DNA of 13,855 nt from UBA2022 sp964621555 (GCA_964621555.1 CAZUOO010000021.1:1-13855); one strand, 5' to 3'; shown: positions 6,110-13,477, counted from the stretch's first letter. The notes: a model not told the origin generated them from the letters alone. Numbers and translations: made by a program.

Positions 6110-7512
6110 TGAAAGTTGTATATTTAGCCGCAGGAGCAGAAGAAACTTTAGGAGGAGAAACTAGAGTTGCCATGGAGCTTTCTATGGCCATGAAGGAGTA
6201 TGCCGATATCGCGATTGTCTTTACAGGTAGGGAGAATAGGATATATGAGGAAGATGGGATAATGAAGGTTAGTTTGGAGGGTGGTTGGTATGGGGGGGAG
6301 GAATTGGGTGTCTTCAATACAGAAACTATTTCATTCTTTTTTGATTTTCTAGATAGTTTTAAACCAGATATTGTACATTCTCATAGTGCTTGGTTGGCCC
6401 CATTTATAGCTCAAGTTTGGGCTTTGCAACATAAAATCCCATACATATATACTACCCATGTGCTTGCGAGCAAGATTTCAGAGTTTTTTGAAGTGCCAAA
6501 ATCTTCCCTAATATATAGGATGATGGATGAGGCTATTTTCAAAAAGTACTTCCTTGGATACATGGATAACTGTTCAACCATTATTGCTTTAAATGAGATA
6601 GCTTTCTCCGAAACTCGTGATTATGGATATAAAGGGGAGATGGAGATTATTCCTAATGGAAGATTCCTGAAGCAATTAAATGAGGTTCAACTACAACAAC
6701 AGTCAAGTAAAGAGAGGGTTCTGATATTTGTAGGTTCGGTAACTAAGCGAAAGAATCAGGAATTTCTTTTGAAAGTTATGGACTACCTTCCTAAGCACTT
6801 TAGATTGATATTAATAGGCAGATTCATTTTCGAAGATTATGAAAAAGAGTTTAGAAAGAAAGCCTCTAAGTATAAAAATGTTGAAGTTACAGGTGGAGTT
6901 GATCCTTCTACCATCCCTACATGGTTGGAGAAGTCTCATATCTTCGTGTCATCCTCAACGGTTGAAGTACAGGCTTTATCTGTGATTGAGGCTTTAGCGG
7001 CGGGAAGACCTATTGTAGGGCTTTCAAATGAGACTATAGATGAGCTGATTGATTCCAAGGTTGGTATTGCTTTGCCTAAGGATGCTTCTCCTAAAGAGTT
7101 TGCAAAAAGTGTGCTTAAAATTTCTAAGCTTTCACAGAGAGATTATACTGCGATGTGTGAGGAGGGTAGGGAGAGGGTTAAGATGTTAGATTGGCATGAT
7201 ATTGCTCAGCGTACATACAGCTTGTATGAGAAATATGTGGGGACAAATATGAATGAGGGGGGGAGTAATTGGAAGAGGGTGAGGGGGATGATATTAAATC
7301 TTCCATCTTTTCCTGGTCAGAAGTATCTTTTGGAGAGGTATGATTATTTGAAAGCTTCTACAGATAGGAGTTCGTCCCTTAATGTGGTTAATAGAGTACC
7401 GAAAAAGACTTTGCTTTTTGCAGGTATCACTGTGGGTTTAGCAGTTGCAATATTTGCAGGGTTGAAAGTTTCCGGTTATCTTAAGAAGTCGATTAAGAAG
7501 AAGATTGATTAG
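6109..7512 (+). CDS. GT4-family glycosyltransferase with C-terminal membrane anchor
   Basis: The 467-residue GT-B fold enzyme has an N-terminal acceptor domain (1-185) starting MKVVYLAAGAEETLGGETRV, with DIVHSHSAW at 87-95. The C-terminal donor domain (200-376) contains VLIFVGSVTKRKNQEFLLKV at 204-223 with the phosphate-binding Lys/Arg residues, and STVEVQALSVIEALAAGRPIVG at 283-304 carrying the EX7E pair Glu286/Glu294, typical of retaining GT4 enzymes. After a linker, residues 434-454 form one hydrophobic helix flanked by lysines (PKKT before, LKKSIKKKID after), placing the catalytic part in the cytosol as a tail-anchored protein. It overlaps the hydrolase by one base. Two runs of seven G lie in the gene (6292-6298 and 7257-7263); slippage at the second would remove the anchor but spare the enzyme. 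Sugar and acceptor are unknown; a membrane glycolipid is plausible. Confidence 0.87.
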   Translation: MKVVYLAAGAEETLGGETRVAMELSMAMKEYADIAIVFTGRENRIYEEDGIMKVSLEGGWYGGEELGVFNTETISFFFDFLDSFKPDIVHSHSAWLAPFIAQVWALQHKIPYIYTTHVLASKISEFFEVPKSSLIYRMMDEAIFKKYFLGYMDNCSTIIALNEIAFSETRDYGYKGEMEIIPNGRFLKQLNEVQLQQQSSKERVLIFVGSVTKRKNQEFLLKVMDYLPKHFRLILIGRFIFEDYEKEFRKKASKYKNVEVTGGVDPSTIPTWLEKSHIFVSSSTVEVQALSVIEALAAGRPIVGLSNETIDELIDSKVGIALPKDASPKEFAKSVLKISKLSQRDYTAMCEEGRERVKMLDWHDIAQRTYSLYEKYVGTNMNEGGSNWKRVRGMILNLPSFPGQKYLLERYDYLKASTDRSSSLNVVNRVPKKTLLFAGITVGLAVAIFAGLKVSGYLKKSIKKKID

Positions 7513-9185
7513 ATTGTCTCCACTTTCCCAACCACTCCCATACTTATTAGTCCTTGCAGTTTCTGCGACCTTTCATCATTTTCAATCTCAGATTCTATCG
7601 CTATGGTGTCTATGTAATCAAATCCTAACCCAATTTTCTCTACTTCGTCCATACTTTGGTATTGAAGTATTATAGTGTCTAAGGAGGTGTTTAGTTTGAG
7701 AGCTTCGATGGCTCTCCAGTCTTCAATATTAGTATTGATTACCTGTCCATTTACGGAGATTGTACCGTTGTAATATCTTCCTATCCTATCTTGGGATGTG
7801 TTGCAATTTAGTTCTATAAAGGTCTCTAATTTAGGTGTGGAGGTTCCGATATACACATATTTCTTTGTGGTTGGTTTTCCTTTCATCAATCCTTCTACCA
7901 CCATTTTGCCTATATGAGGGTATTGCTTGCCTATTACAGGGAATGCGTTTAGGTATGATTCCGGCATTGTATTGCATTCGATTATTGATCCATTCTTACC
8001 TGTTAGTGGTTGAGATATGTCTGTACATATTACATCCACTCCCAGTACGAAGGCGTGTAGTGATTGTGCAAGCGACTCCACCACATACTTAATCTGTGGG
8101 CTTACTTGGTCTGTGAAGTCTTCAGTGATTCCTCCTTGGCTCATACTGGCTACCTTTCGAACATAGATTTTCTGATCTTTGGTGGGAACGGATGTTGTTG
8201 TTAGGTTTTGTTCCGCAAGGAAGGTAGTTAGCTGGTCATCAATAATTATAGGCTTGAGGATATGGGTCGGTACAGAGGTGTTTCTTCTTGGATCCTTATT
8301 TATTTCGTTGATTAATTGTTCAATTGTTGATTGTCCATCCCCAACTACAAATGCAGGGATTCTTTTTGTGGCAATCTGCATAACTCCACCTATAATCAGT
8401 ATCCTGTAGTCATCTCCTGCTACTTGCTCCTGTATCATGATCTTTCTTTGCCACTCTTTTCTATCTTTAGAATCTATAGCTTTCATTGCTGTTGCGTATG
8501 CATTATTGGCTTGTTCGATGGTTGATATATTTGTGGTTACACCATGTCCGCCTGTTAATCCTACGGGTTTAATTACGTATGGTTTTGAGTATCTTTCATG
8601 TAGTTCTTTAAGGTCTTCAATGCTTGGGACTAACTCCCACTTTGCTATTGGTAGTTTGAGACGGTCAAGCATAATATTCGTTAACCATTTGTCTTGTTGT
8701 ACCATTTTGGCAATATTGGAGTCTTGGCTACTTCCTATGGAGATTGTTGTTTCAGCTTCCTGACCAATACCAATTGCATAGTATCGATTAAATTTTGTAA
8801 GGACTCCTTCTGGAGTGAAGCCTTCTTCCATGAAGTATTGTGTAGTCTCATATCCCAATTCATGTGCAGCTCTTAGTATTGGGATTGTAGACATGGTTGG
8901 GATTTGTTTCTTGATTAGGGTCCCAAATATGAAGCTTTTTGCAAGGTCGTAGCTCCATTCTCCTTTGCTGTAGTTGTTGAGTGCAATGGATGATTCTTTC
9001 CAGAAATGGGGGAGTTTGGATTGTATTTCAATTGTATTTCCGATTACTTGGTATTCTTCTAAAAAGAGGGGGTGAAGCTTTTGTATCTCATCGATGAGGA
9101 GGGTATTAGGAGTTGTGTCTAAAGCAATGATGATTGTTGTGATTGGGTTTTTAAGGTTTGCTCCTTGTAGTATTTGTGTCTTCAT
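7509..9185 (-). CDS. Cyanophycin-synthetase-like ATP-grasp ligase with a truncated Mur-ligase-like remnant
   Basis: The 558-residue protein resembles the first two-thirds of cyanophycin synthetase (CphA, about 870 residues). Residues 1-145 correspond to its N-domain and about 150-435 to its ATP-grasp domain: SIGSSQDSNIAKMVQQDKWL at 149-168, Lys206 in YVIKPVGLTGGHGVT, Glu253, GDDYRILIIGG at 257-267, DGQSTIEQLINEIN at 283-296, EDFTDQVSP at 355-363, Asp384, and metal-binding ECN at 403-405. Residues 440-558 look like the CphA Mur-ligase domain in outline: IGTSTPKLET at 446-455 where GTNGKTT is expected, GRYYNGTISVNGQVI at 469-483 and EKIGLGFDYIDTIAI at 516-530. The P-loop glycine-lysine is lost and some 250 residues are missing. 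CphA adds Asp with its ATP-grasp domain and Arg with its Mur domain, so only the first type of ligation seems possible here. It ends the five-gene cluster, 7 bases after the C45 gene. Confidence 0.82.
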   Translation of the reverse strand: MKTQILQGANLKNPITTIIIALDTTPNTLLIDEIQKLHPLFLEEYQVIGNTIEIQSKLPHFWKESSIALNNYSKGEWSYDLAKSFIFGTLIKKQIPTMSTIPILRAAHELGYETTQYFMEEGFTPEGVLTKFNRYYAIGIGQEAETTISIGSSQDSNIAKMVQQDKWLTNIMLDRLKLPIAKWELVPSIEDLKELHERYSKPYVIKPVGLTGGHGVTTNISTIEQANNAYATAMKAIDSKDRKEWQRKIMIQEQVAGDDYRILIIGGVMQIATKRIPAFVVGDGQSTIEQLINEINKDPRRNTSVPTHILKPIIIDDQLTTFLAEQNLTTTSVPTKDQKIYVRKVASMSQGGITEDFTDQVSPQIKYVVESLAQSLHAFVLGVDVICTDISQPLTGKNGSIIECNTMPESYLNAFPVIGKQYPHIGKMVVEGLMKGKPTTKKYVYIGTSTPKLETFIELNCNTSQDRIGRYYNGTISVNGQVINTNIEDWRAIEALKLNTSLDTIILQYQSMDEVEKIGLGFDYIDTIAIESEIENDERSQKLQGLISMGVVGKVETI

Positions 9186-9191
9186 ACTTCT

Positions 9192-9197
9192 ATCATA
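9192..9197 (-). promoter_or_regulatory. Possible internal leaderless-type -10 before the 558-residue ligase
   Basis: On the - strand TATGAT (9197 to 9192) precedes the ATG at 9185 by 6 bases, overlapping the C45 gene's stop (TGA followed at once by in-frame TAG). It is one base from consensus and has the same spacing as the clearer leaderless promoters here. The downstream AGAAG could instead be a weak ribosome-binding site. Confidence 0.25.
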
Positions 9198-10170
9198 CTA
9201 TATTATTCAGATTATATTTAACCCATCCTTTTTCTTTCTCTCTACCCAGCCAAATGTATACCCATTTTTCTTTTGTGTCTACAATCATACGTGCAATTGT
9301 TCTTTCATTAAATAGGCTGGCTTTAGGTCCTCTGCTTGTGTCTTCTAGTACTCCCTTCATCTCATCTACAGTCATATTCTCCTTTATTCTGCTTTTCCCA
9401 GATTCATATCTCTCGAAAGTGTGGGTGGAATTGTCGTTGGCTTCATATTCGCTTAGGTCGGTTAGGTAGTGGTTGCTGTGTACAAATGGTGTTGTTATAT
9501 TATCTATTCTTTCTTTTGTGGCTGTTGATTCTATAACTTGCGTTTCTCCTTTCAAGTCTACTAGGTTGTGGCAGAATCCAGATGCTCTTTGCAGTTTAGA
9601 TAGTTTTGCAAAGTCATGGGTAGGGGAGGAGGTTTCTGATATCCATCGGGCGATTACATTCTTGGGTATACCAACTCTTGAATCTGTCTGAGAGAGTGAG
9701 TCTATTGCTTGAATATACCCGTTTGAATTAATGGATATGGAGTTTCCACCTAGTGTGTGGAGGTAGTATAGTTCGAATATTGTCGTGTTATTGACGGTCT
9801 TTTTTAGGATGCATACTTTTTCTTCCGCGTCTTTGTAGTCTTCATTGTGCCCTATTAATTGTCCATTGTTGGTTATTAATGTTGTACATTTATCTTCTTG
9901 ATATAGTTCGTCTTCGAGGCTTAATGTCCATAGCTCAATGAATTTAACATCAGCGCTCTTGGCGTATCCCTCAAGCTCTTCAATATACTTTGGAAAGTAT
10001 TTTCTAGTTGCATCTAGATACTTTTTAGATCTGATTACCTTGCTTTCCCATTTAGGGTCGTTTCGAGATTGTGTAATGAGGTCTTGTAGGTTTGCACCAA
10101 ATAGTTCTCCTAATTTGTATCCCAATTCATGGTTATTTTTAGCAGAGATTTCAAAGTATTGGTCGTGCAT
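9193..10170 (-). CDS. C45-family autoproteolytic Ntn hydrolase/acyltransferase
   Basis: The 325-residue protein matches the C45 (acyl-CoA:6-aminopenicillanate acyltransferase-like) family. A 94-residue pro-part (GYKLGELFGANLQDLI at 17-32; a helical YFPKYIEELEGYAKSADVKF at 58-77) is followed by DKCTTLITNNGQLIGHNEDY at 93-112. Cys95 is the expected N-terminal nucleophile exposed by self-cleavage before it, and GHNEDY is the family's signature loop. Later come LHTLGGNSISINSNGYIQAI at 137-156 and PKNVIARWI at 169-177. Family members hydrolyse or transfer acyl groups on amides. No signal peptide is present, so it probably acts in the cytosol. The usual Gly or Asp before the Cys is Lys94. It lies between two ATP-grasp genes (44 and 7 bases away), which suggests that it trims or transfers the ligases' product. 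It ends in TGA followed directly by in-frame TAG. Confidence 0.8.
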   Translation of the reverse strand: MHDQYFEISAKNNHELGYKLGELFGANLQDLITQSRNDPKWESKVIRSKKYLDATRKYFPKYIEELEGYAKSADVKFIELWTLSLEDELYQEDKCTTLITNNGQLIGHNEDYKDAEEKVCILKKTVNNTTIFELYYLHTLGGNSISINSNGYIQAIDSLSQTDSRVGIPKNVIARWISETSSPTHDFAKLSKLQRASGFCHNLVDLKGETQVIESTATKERIDNITTPFVHSNHYLTDLSEYEANDNSTHTFERYESGKSRIKENMTVDEMKGVLEDTSRGPKASLFNERTIARMIVDTKEKWVYIWLGREKEKGWVKYNLNNIV

Positions 10171-10178
10171 GTATGAGT

Positions 10179-10184
10179 TGTATA
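10179..10184 (-). promoter_or_regulatory. Possible internal leaderless-type -10 before the C45 gene
   Basis: On the - strand TATACA (10184 to 10179) lies 8 bases before the ATG at 10170, in the 44-base gap between two cluster genes where no Shine-Dalgarno sequence is visible. The match is modest, and such AT-rich gaps give chance hits. Confidence 0.22.
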
Positions 10185-10214
10185 TTAAATTATGTAAAAC
10201 TGGAGAGGGTAGGG

Positions 10215-11189
10215 CTACTTTGTAGCTACATACCTATCTCTAATGTATTCCATTATTGGTACTGCAACCTTTTTCACCTCTCCTTTATCTACTTTATAGT
10301 GTAGACGTAATCCAGGGTTGTAGTTTACTTCGTTTATTGCACATTCTACAGGCTGTGTTATATCTGGGGTTATTAGATCTATACCTGCGAACTCCAGGTC
10401 TAGAGCATTAATCGTTTTAACAGCTAGCTCTGCATAATATGGGTGGATAATACTGCTACATTCTTCAGTAGTACCTCCAGTGGTGAGGTTGGTGTTTGAT
10501 CTAACTGTTGTAGTTACTCCTTGATCAAGTATCGTTGCTAGTGTCATTTCCTTGTGCTGCAGGTGCTTTACAGTCTCCTCATCTACTGGTATTGACATTA
10601 GCATTCTAGCTTTTCTCCCAACGTTTTCTGCGACTATTAATTCTTGAATTGTAGATTTACCATCTCCACTTACCATTGCAGGCAGTCTTTTTACAACCCC
10701 CACAACCTTATTTCCAACCACAAGTATTCTATAGTTTTCACCGTGTATGTATTTCTCTATGAGTACCTTGCCATGTTTATCATGGTCTTTTGCATATTCA
10801 TACGCTTTTGTAACGTCTTCAATGGTTTCAGGTAGTATGGATATTCCCTTCCCCCCAAGATTTTGAGATGGTTTTAGTACTATCTCCTTATGCTCATTGA
10901 AGAATGCTACTGCTTCTTCCAATGTTTCAGCCTTAATCTGTTTTGGTACTGGTATTCCTGCGAGGGATAGTACTTTGCTAGCAAGGTGCTTTCCTCTGGC
11001 TAATCTTGAACTAGGAGCGTTGTTTACAGGTAGCGCGGTATTGTTTATGAACCAGTGTTTGCCTTGGTGCTCAAAACGAGCTGTAAGGTTTCTAAAGATT
11101 ACTTCGTACTTTATTCCTAATATATCTGCTGCTTCAACATAGTATGCGAGGTGTACATTGCCGGCGATCTTGAGGAAGTCTTTTTCCAT
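10215..11189 (-). CDS. Cyanophycin-synthetase/GshF-like ATP-grasp amidoligase, single domain
   Basis: The 324-residue protein is mostly an ATP-grasp domain of the cyanophycin synthetase/GshF type with a short N-terminal lead (1-60). Motifs in order: RLARGKHLASKVLSLAGIPV at 62-81, Lys106 in IVLKPSQN, glycine loop LGGKGI at 111-116, GENYRILVVGN at 150-160 with Arg154, SGDGKSTIQELIVAEN at 174-189, SNTNLTTGGTTEECSSIIHP at 231-250, FAGIDLITPD at 268-277 with Asp271, and NEVNYNPGL at 286-294 with Glu287 and Asn289 as metal ligands. All expected catalytic residues are present, so it should be active in joining a carboxylate to an amine. There is no Mur-ligase domain. It lies 22 bases downstream of the ligase-protease fusion and 44 upstream of the C45 gene. 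It is similar in motifs to the 558-residue ligase and may act with it on consecutive steps. Substrate unknown. Confidence 0.87.
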   Translation of the reverse strand: MEKDFLKIAGNVHLAYYVEAADILGIKYEVIFRNLTARFEHQGKHWFINNTALPVNNAPSSRLARGKHLASKVLSLAGIPVPKQIKAETLEEAVAFFNEHKEIVLKPSQNLGGKGISILPETIEDVTKAYEYAKDHDKHGKVLIEKYIHGENYRILVVGNKVVGVVKRLPAMVSGDGKSTIQELIVAENVGRKARMLMSIPVDEETVKHLQHKEMTLATILDQGVTTTVRSNTNLTTGGTTEECSSIIHPYYAELAVKTINALDLEFAGIDLITPDITQPVECAINEVNYNPGLRLHYKVDKGEVKKVAVPIMEYIRDRYVATK

Positions 11190-11211
11190 TTGTGCTTTAA
11201 ATTATGTTAGA

Positions 11212-12699
11212 TTAATTAGTAAAGGTTTTACTGGTATCAATTAAGTAGTTGTTAAGTTCCTTTCTTCCTATTAGTACTGGATATATGAGGGTCTTTTGAG
11301 TACTTACAACCATTTCTACTTTTTTAGTTTCTCCTGCGATTCGAATATCTACTTCTATAACTGGGAGTACATGGTTGCCGGTCTCATCACTTACTTTCGC
11401 AAGACGGAGTATATTAGGGTGTTGTATTTTTTCATTACCGATTTCGTCTATATACTCCTGGGCTTCCCTAAGGGTGGGGAAGGTTGACGGTACGTTAGAT
11501 TTTTCGAAGAAGTTTAAAGCCTCGAAGTATCCGATTCTAGATGCAATTCCCCAGTCAATTCTTGAGGTTATGATTCCTGTGTCTAGGATTGCCTTTACGG
11601 TATCTTTTTTGATGACGCTTTGTTTTCTCCTTTTGGTGTTTCTTTGTGTGGCTTTATGGAATAGTTGTACCTTTTCAATTAGGTTTACAACGGTCTTTCC
11701 GCTGATGTTTTCTATTTCTTCTTCAACTTCACCTCCGAATATATTCTTTGCTAGTCTAATTCCGTGACGTAGGCTTTTAACTTCGATTCCTTTAATCCTT
11801 TCTAATCGAGCTTTTAGACCAATTCTATTTGCGACCTGAATTCCAAGTCCTGGTCTGGCGTTGATTTCGATTATCATAGGGCCGCTGTCTCTATCAATCG
11901 CAATATCTACACCGATATATCCTAATCCACTAGCTTCTTGAGATTTAATTGCTATCTCCAGAATCTCATCCCAGAAAGGTATCTTGATTCCTATTATTGG
12001 GAGGTTCTTCTCAAGATCTAGGGTGCAATCTGTTGCAGTATAGGTGTCTTCAATTATTGGGTTTCGTTTAAGATACATTCCTTCTCTTGTTATTCCTGAT
12101 GCTATATCAATTCCTACACATATAGCTCCAGAGTGTAGGTTGGCTGTACCGTTAGAGAGTTTTGTAGGGAGTCTTAGCATAGCGAGTACCGGTATTCTAT
12201 TGAATACTATTACTCTTACGTCAGGTACTCCTTTGTATGCATAGGGCTTAAATGTTACATCCGTTTTTATCCTTTCTTCGATTATAGCGACGTCATTTCT
12301 ATTTCCCATTGAGAATCTTCCATCGAGGATGTTTTCAATGTGCAGTAGCAGGTCATTTTTGTTCATTGTAGTACCGTTTGGTCGTATCCATTCGTATTTC
12401 CCCTTTTTCTTACCGTAGAAGACGATGATGCCGTTACCGTGTGTACCTTGGTTAGGCTTGAGTACAAAACTGTTTGGAAGGGAGTCCCAATCTAGAAATT
12501 CTAGTTGTTTTTTTGTCCTTACCACCTTATATAGTTCCGCAGTTTTTATTCCAACTTTTGATAGTACTCGCTTGGTGATTATCTTGTTATCGGCAATCAA
12601 CTTGCCCGCTATAGAGTTGTATTCACGCACGAAGAACTGATTTCTACTGTTTATTCCAAGTACCTCTTTATTGAGTTTTAGAATCTCACTTATTTTCAT
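11212..12699 (-). CDS. ATP-grasp glutamate-ligase-like protein fused to a RimB-type retropepsin-like protease
   Basis: The 495-residue protein joins two domains. Residues 1-305 are the alpha-L-glutamate-ligase-like (RimK-related) ATP-grasp: NSRNQFFVREYNS at 17-29, Lys81 in VLKPNQGTHGNGI, Glu141, PDVRVIVFNRIPVLAMLRLP at 159-178, HSGAICVGID at 189-198, GYIGVDIAID at 260-269 with Asp265, and IIEINARPGL at 276-285 (Glu278, Asn280). After a charged linker (about 320-365), residues 366-490 form the retropepsin-like domain of the RimB/ATP-dependent zinc protease family: VKAILDTGIITSRID at 368-382 with Asp-Thr-Gly at 373-375, HVLPVIEVDIRIAG at 443-456, and YPVLIGRKELNNYLIDTS at 473-490. In many Proteobacteria these are separate neighbouring genes. 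A maker and a cutter of amide bonds in one chain suggests balanced addition and removal. The start overlaps the membrane-protein gene by 14 bases, so translation is likely coupled. Confidence 0.88.
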   Translation of the reverse strand: MKISEILKLNKEVLGINSRNQFFVREYNSIAGKLIADNKIITKRVLSKVGIKTAELYKVVRTKKQLEFLDWDSLPNSFVLKPNQGTHGNGIIVFYGKKKGKYEWIRPNGTTMNKNDLLLHIENILDGRFSMGNRNDVAIIEERIKTDVTFKPYAYKGVPDVRVIVFNRIPVLAMLRLPTKLSNGTANLHSGAICVGIDIASGITREGMYLKRNPIIEDTYTATDCTLDLEKNLPIIGIKIPFWDEILEIAIKSQEASGLGYIGVDIAIDRDSGPMIIEINARPGLGIQVANRIGLKARLERIKGIEVKSLRHGIRLAKNIFGGEVEEEIENISGKTVVNLIEKVQLFHKATQRNTKRRKQSVIKKDTVKAILDTGIITSRIDWGIASRIGYFEALNFFEKSNVPSTFPTLREAQEYIDEIGNEKIQHPNILRLAKVSDETGNHVLPVIEVDIRIAGETKKVEMVVSTQKTLIYPVLIGRKELNNYLIDTSKTFTN

Positions 12700-13342
12700 T
12701 CTTTACAATGAAGCTAAATCTAAAATACTCTTTAATTCTAAGTCCTGTGTACCTTCCAATGATAATGTTGAGAAGGAGGAATACACCTAGCATCCAAATA
12801 TTGTTTAGCATGTATCCAATAACGGTTTGAGATGAGATTAGGAACCAGCCAATTACAGATATGAGGATGGTTTCGAGGAGTACTCGTATTGTTGCTGAGA
12901 TGTTCTTCTTTACGTACATCTTAATAAAGAAGTCCGATAGTGCGGCGATTGAGATTAATGCAATTGGGTTTATGTTTTCAAAGTTTGTAAATCCAAGTAC
13001 CTCTACGCTATCTAATAGCGCTATCCCAAAGAGGATTACTAGTGCAACTATTACATAGTTTACAGCTACACGTGCTAGGTAGTGCATACGTATTCTTCTC
13101 ATAACTGTATACCCTATAAGCGAGGAGAGTACTACTAGTAGTGTGATAATAAGTCCATATCTAAGACCTGTGTAGTTGTATGAGAGAGCAAGTATTACAG
13201 GGGCGTATATTCCAAATGATTTGAATCCAATAAAATATCTCGATATGTTTACTAGGGTAGCGAGTATAGGTATGAATACTATGATCTCAAGTACTGATAG
13301 TGATATACCATGCATAAGTAACCATTGAGTTAAATCTGACAT
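12686..13342 (-). CDS. Seven-helix membrane protein of the inactive-transglutaminase-associated 7TM family
   Basis: The 218-residue protein is nearly all membrane helices (about seven, beginning near residues 14, 40, 58, 88, 121, 150 and 178). Sequence marks match the 7TM half of the 'inactive transglutaminase fused to 7TM' (UUP1) proteins: FGIYAPVILALSYNYTGLRYG at the second and third helices and GRYTGLRIKEYFRF near the C-terminus. In Proteobacteria the family carries an N-terminal transglutaminase-like domain outside the membrane and sits beside a RimK-related ligase and a RimB-type protease, as here, but this protein lacks that domain. It may anchor the ligases or pass their product across the membrane (inference). 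The ATG at 13342 is preferred; a TTG at 13357 would add five residues. First gene of the cluster, with its own promoter, and ends in TGA within the next gene. Confidence 0.83.
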   Translation of the reverse strand: MSDLTQWLLMHGISLSVLEIIVFIPILATLVNISRYFIGFKSFGIYAPVILALSYNYTGLRYGLIITLLVVLSSLIGYTVMRRIRMHYLARVAVNYVIVALVILFGIALLDSVEVLGFTNFENINPIALISIAALSDFFIKMYVKKNISATIRVLLETILISVIGWFLISSQTVIGYMLNNIWMLGVFLLLNIIIGRYTGLRIKEYFRFSFIVKNENK

Positions 13343-13370
13343 GTTTTTAGAACTCAAATTTATATGATTT

Positions 13371-13388
13371 CTAGGTAAATGTACCTAG
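13371..13388. repeat. 7-bp inverted repeat in the leader of the ligase cluster
   Basis: CTAGGTA (13371-13377) and TACCTAG (13382-13388) are exact reverse complements around AATG. The element lies between the predicted transcription start (near 13407) and the first start codon, where it could be an operator or a leader hairpin. There is no U-run after it on the - strand, so it is not an ordinary terminator. Confidence 0.5.
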
Positions 13389-13413
13389 GGCATTGTGAGG
13401 AATTTATACTATA

Positions 13414-13442
13414 ATTATACCATTTACACCATATCCTTTCAA
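13414..13442 (-). promoter_or_regulatory. Strong sigma70-type promoter of the five-gene ligase cluster
   Basis: On the - strand a -35 TTGAAA (13442 to 13437, five of six consensus bases) is followed by exactly 17 bases and a -10 TATAAT (13419 to 13414) with the TGG extension. It is the best promoter in the window. Transcription would start near 13407, leaving a leader of about 65 bases to the ATG at 13342 that contains the 13371-13388 palindrome. Confidence 0.75.
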
Positions 13443-13477
13443 TTTATTTTATACCTTAGCAACAATGAAAGGGGTGG

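Noticed and set aside
7835..9691. Several rightward open frames of 60-108 codons
   Set aside because: All lie antisense within the 558-residue ligase and C45 genes, with low-complexity Cys/Phe/Ser-rich products and no start signals.
10214..10230. GCTAC-TTT-GTAGC stem and TGTAGCTACA palindrome at the end of the 324-residue ligase gene
   Set aside because: Only a 5-bp stem and no T-run on the - strand, so not a convincing terminator.
9193..12688. Possible UGA recoding (Gracilibacteria/Absconditabacteria code)
   Set aside because: TGA ends the C45 and 7TM genes at sensible places, and no TGA interrupts a conserved domain anywhere in the window.
13435..13472. 7-bp inverted repeat CCTTTCA / TGAAAGG overlapping the cluster -35 box
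   Set aside because: The 24-base spacing and AT-rich background make chance likely; too weak for an operator call.
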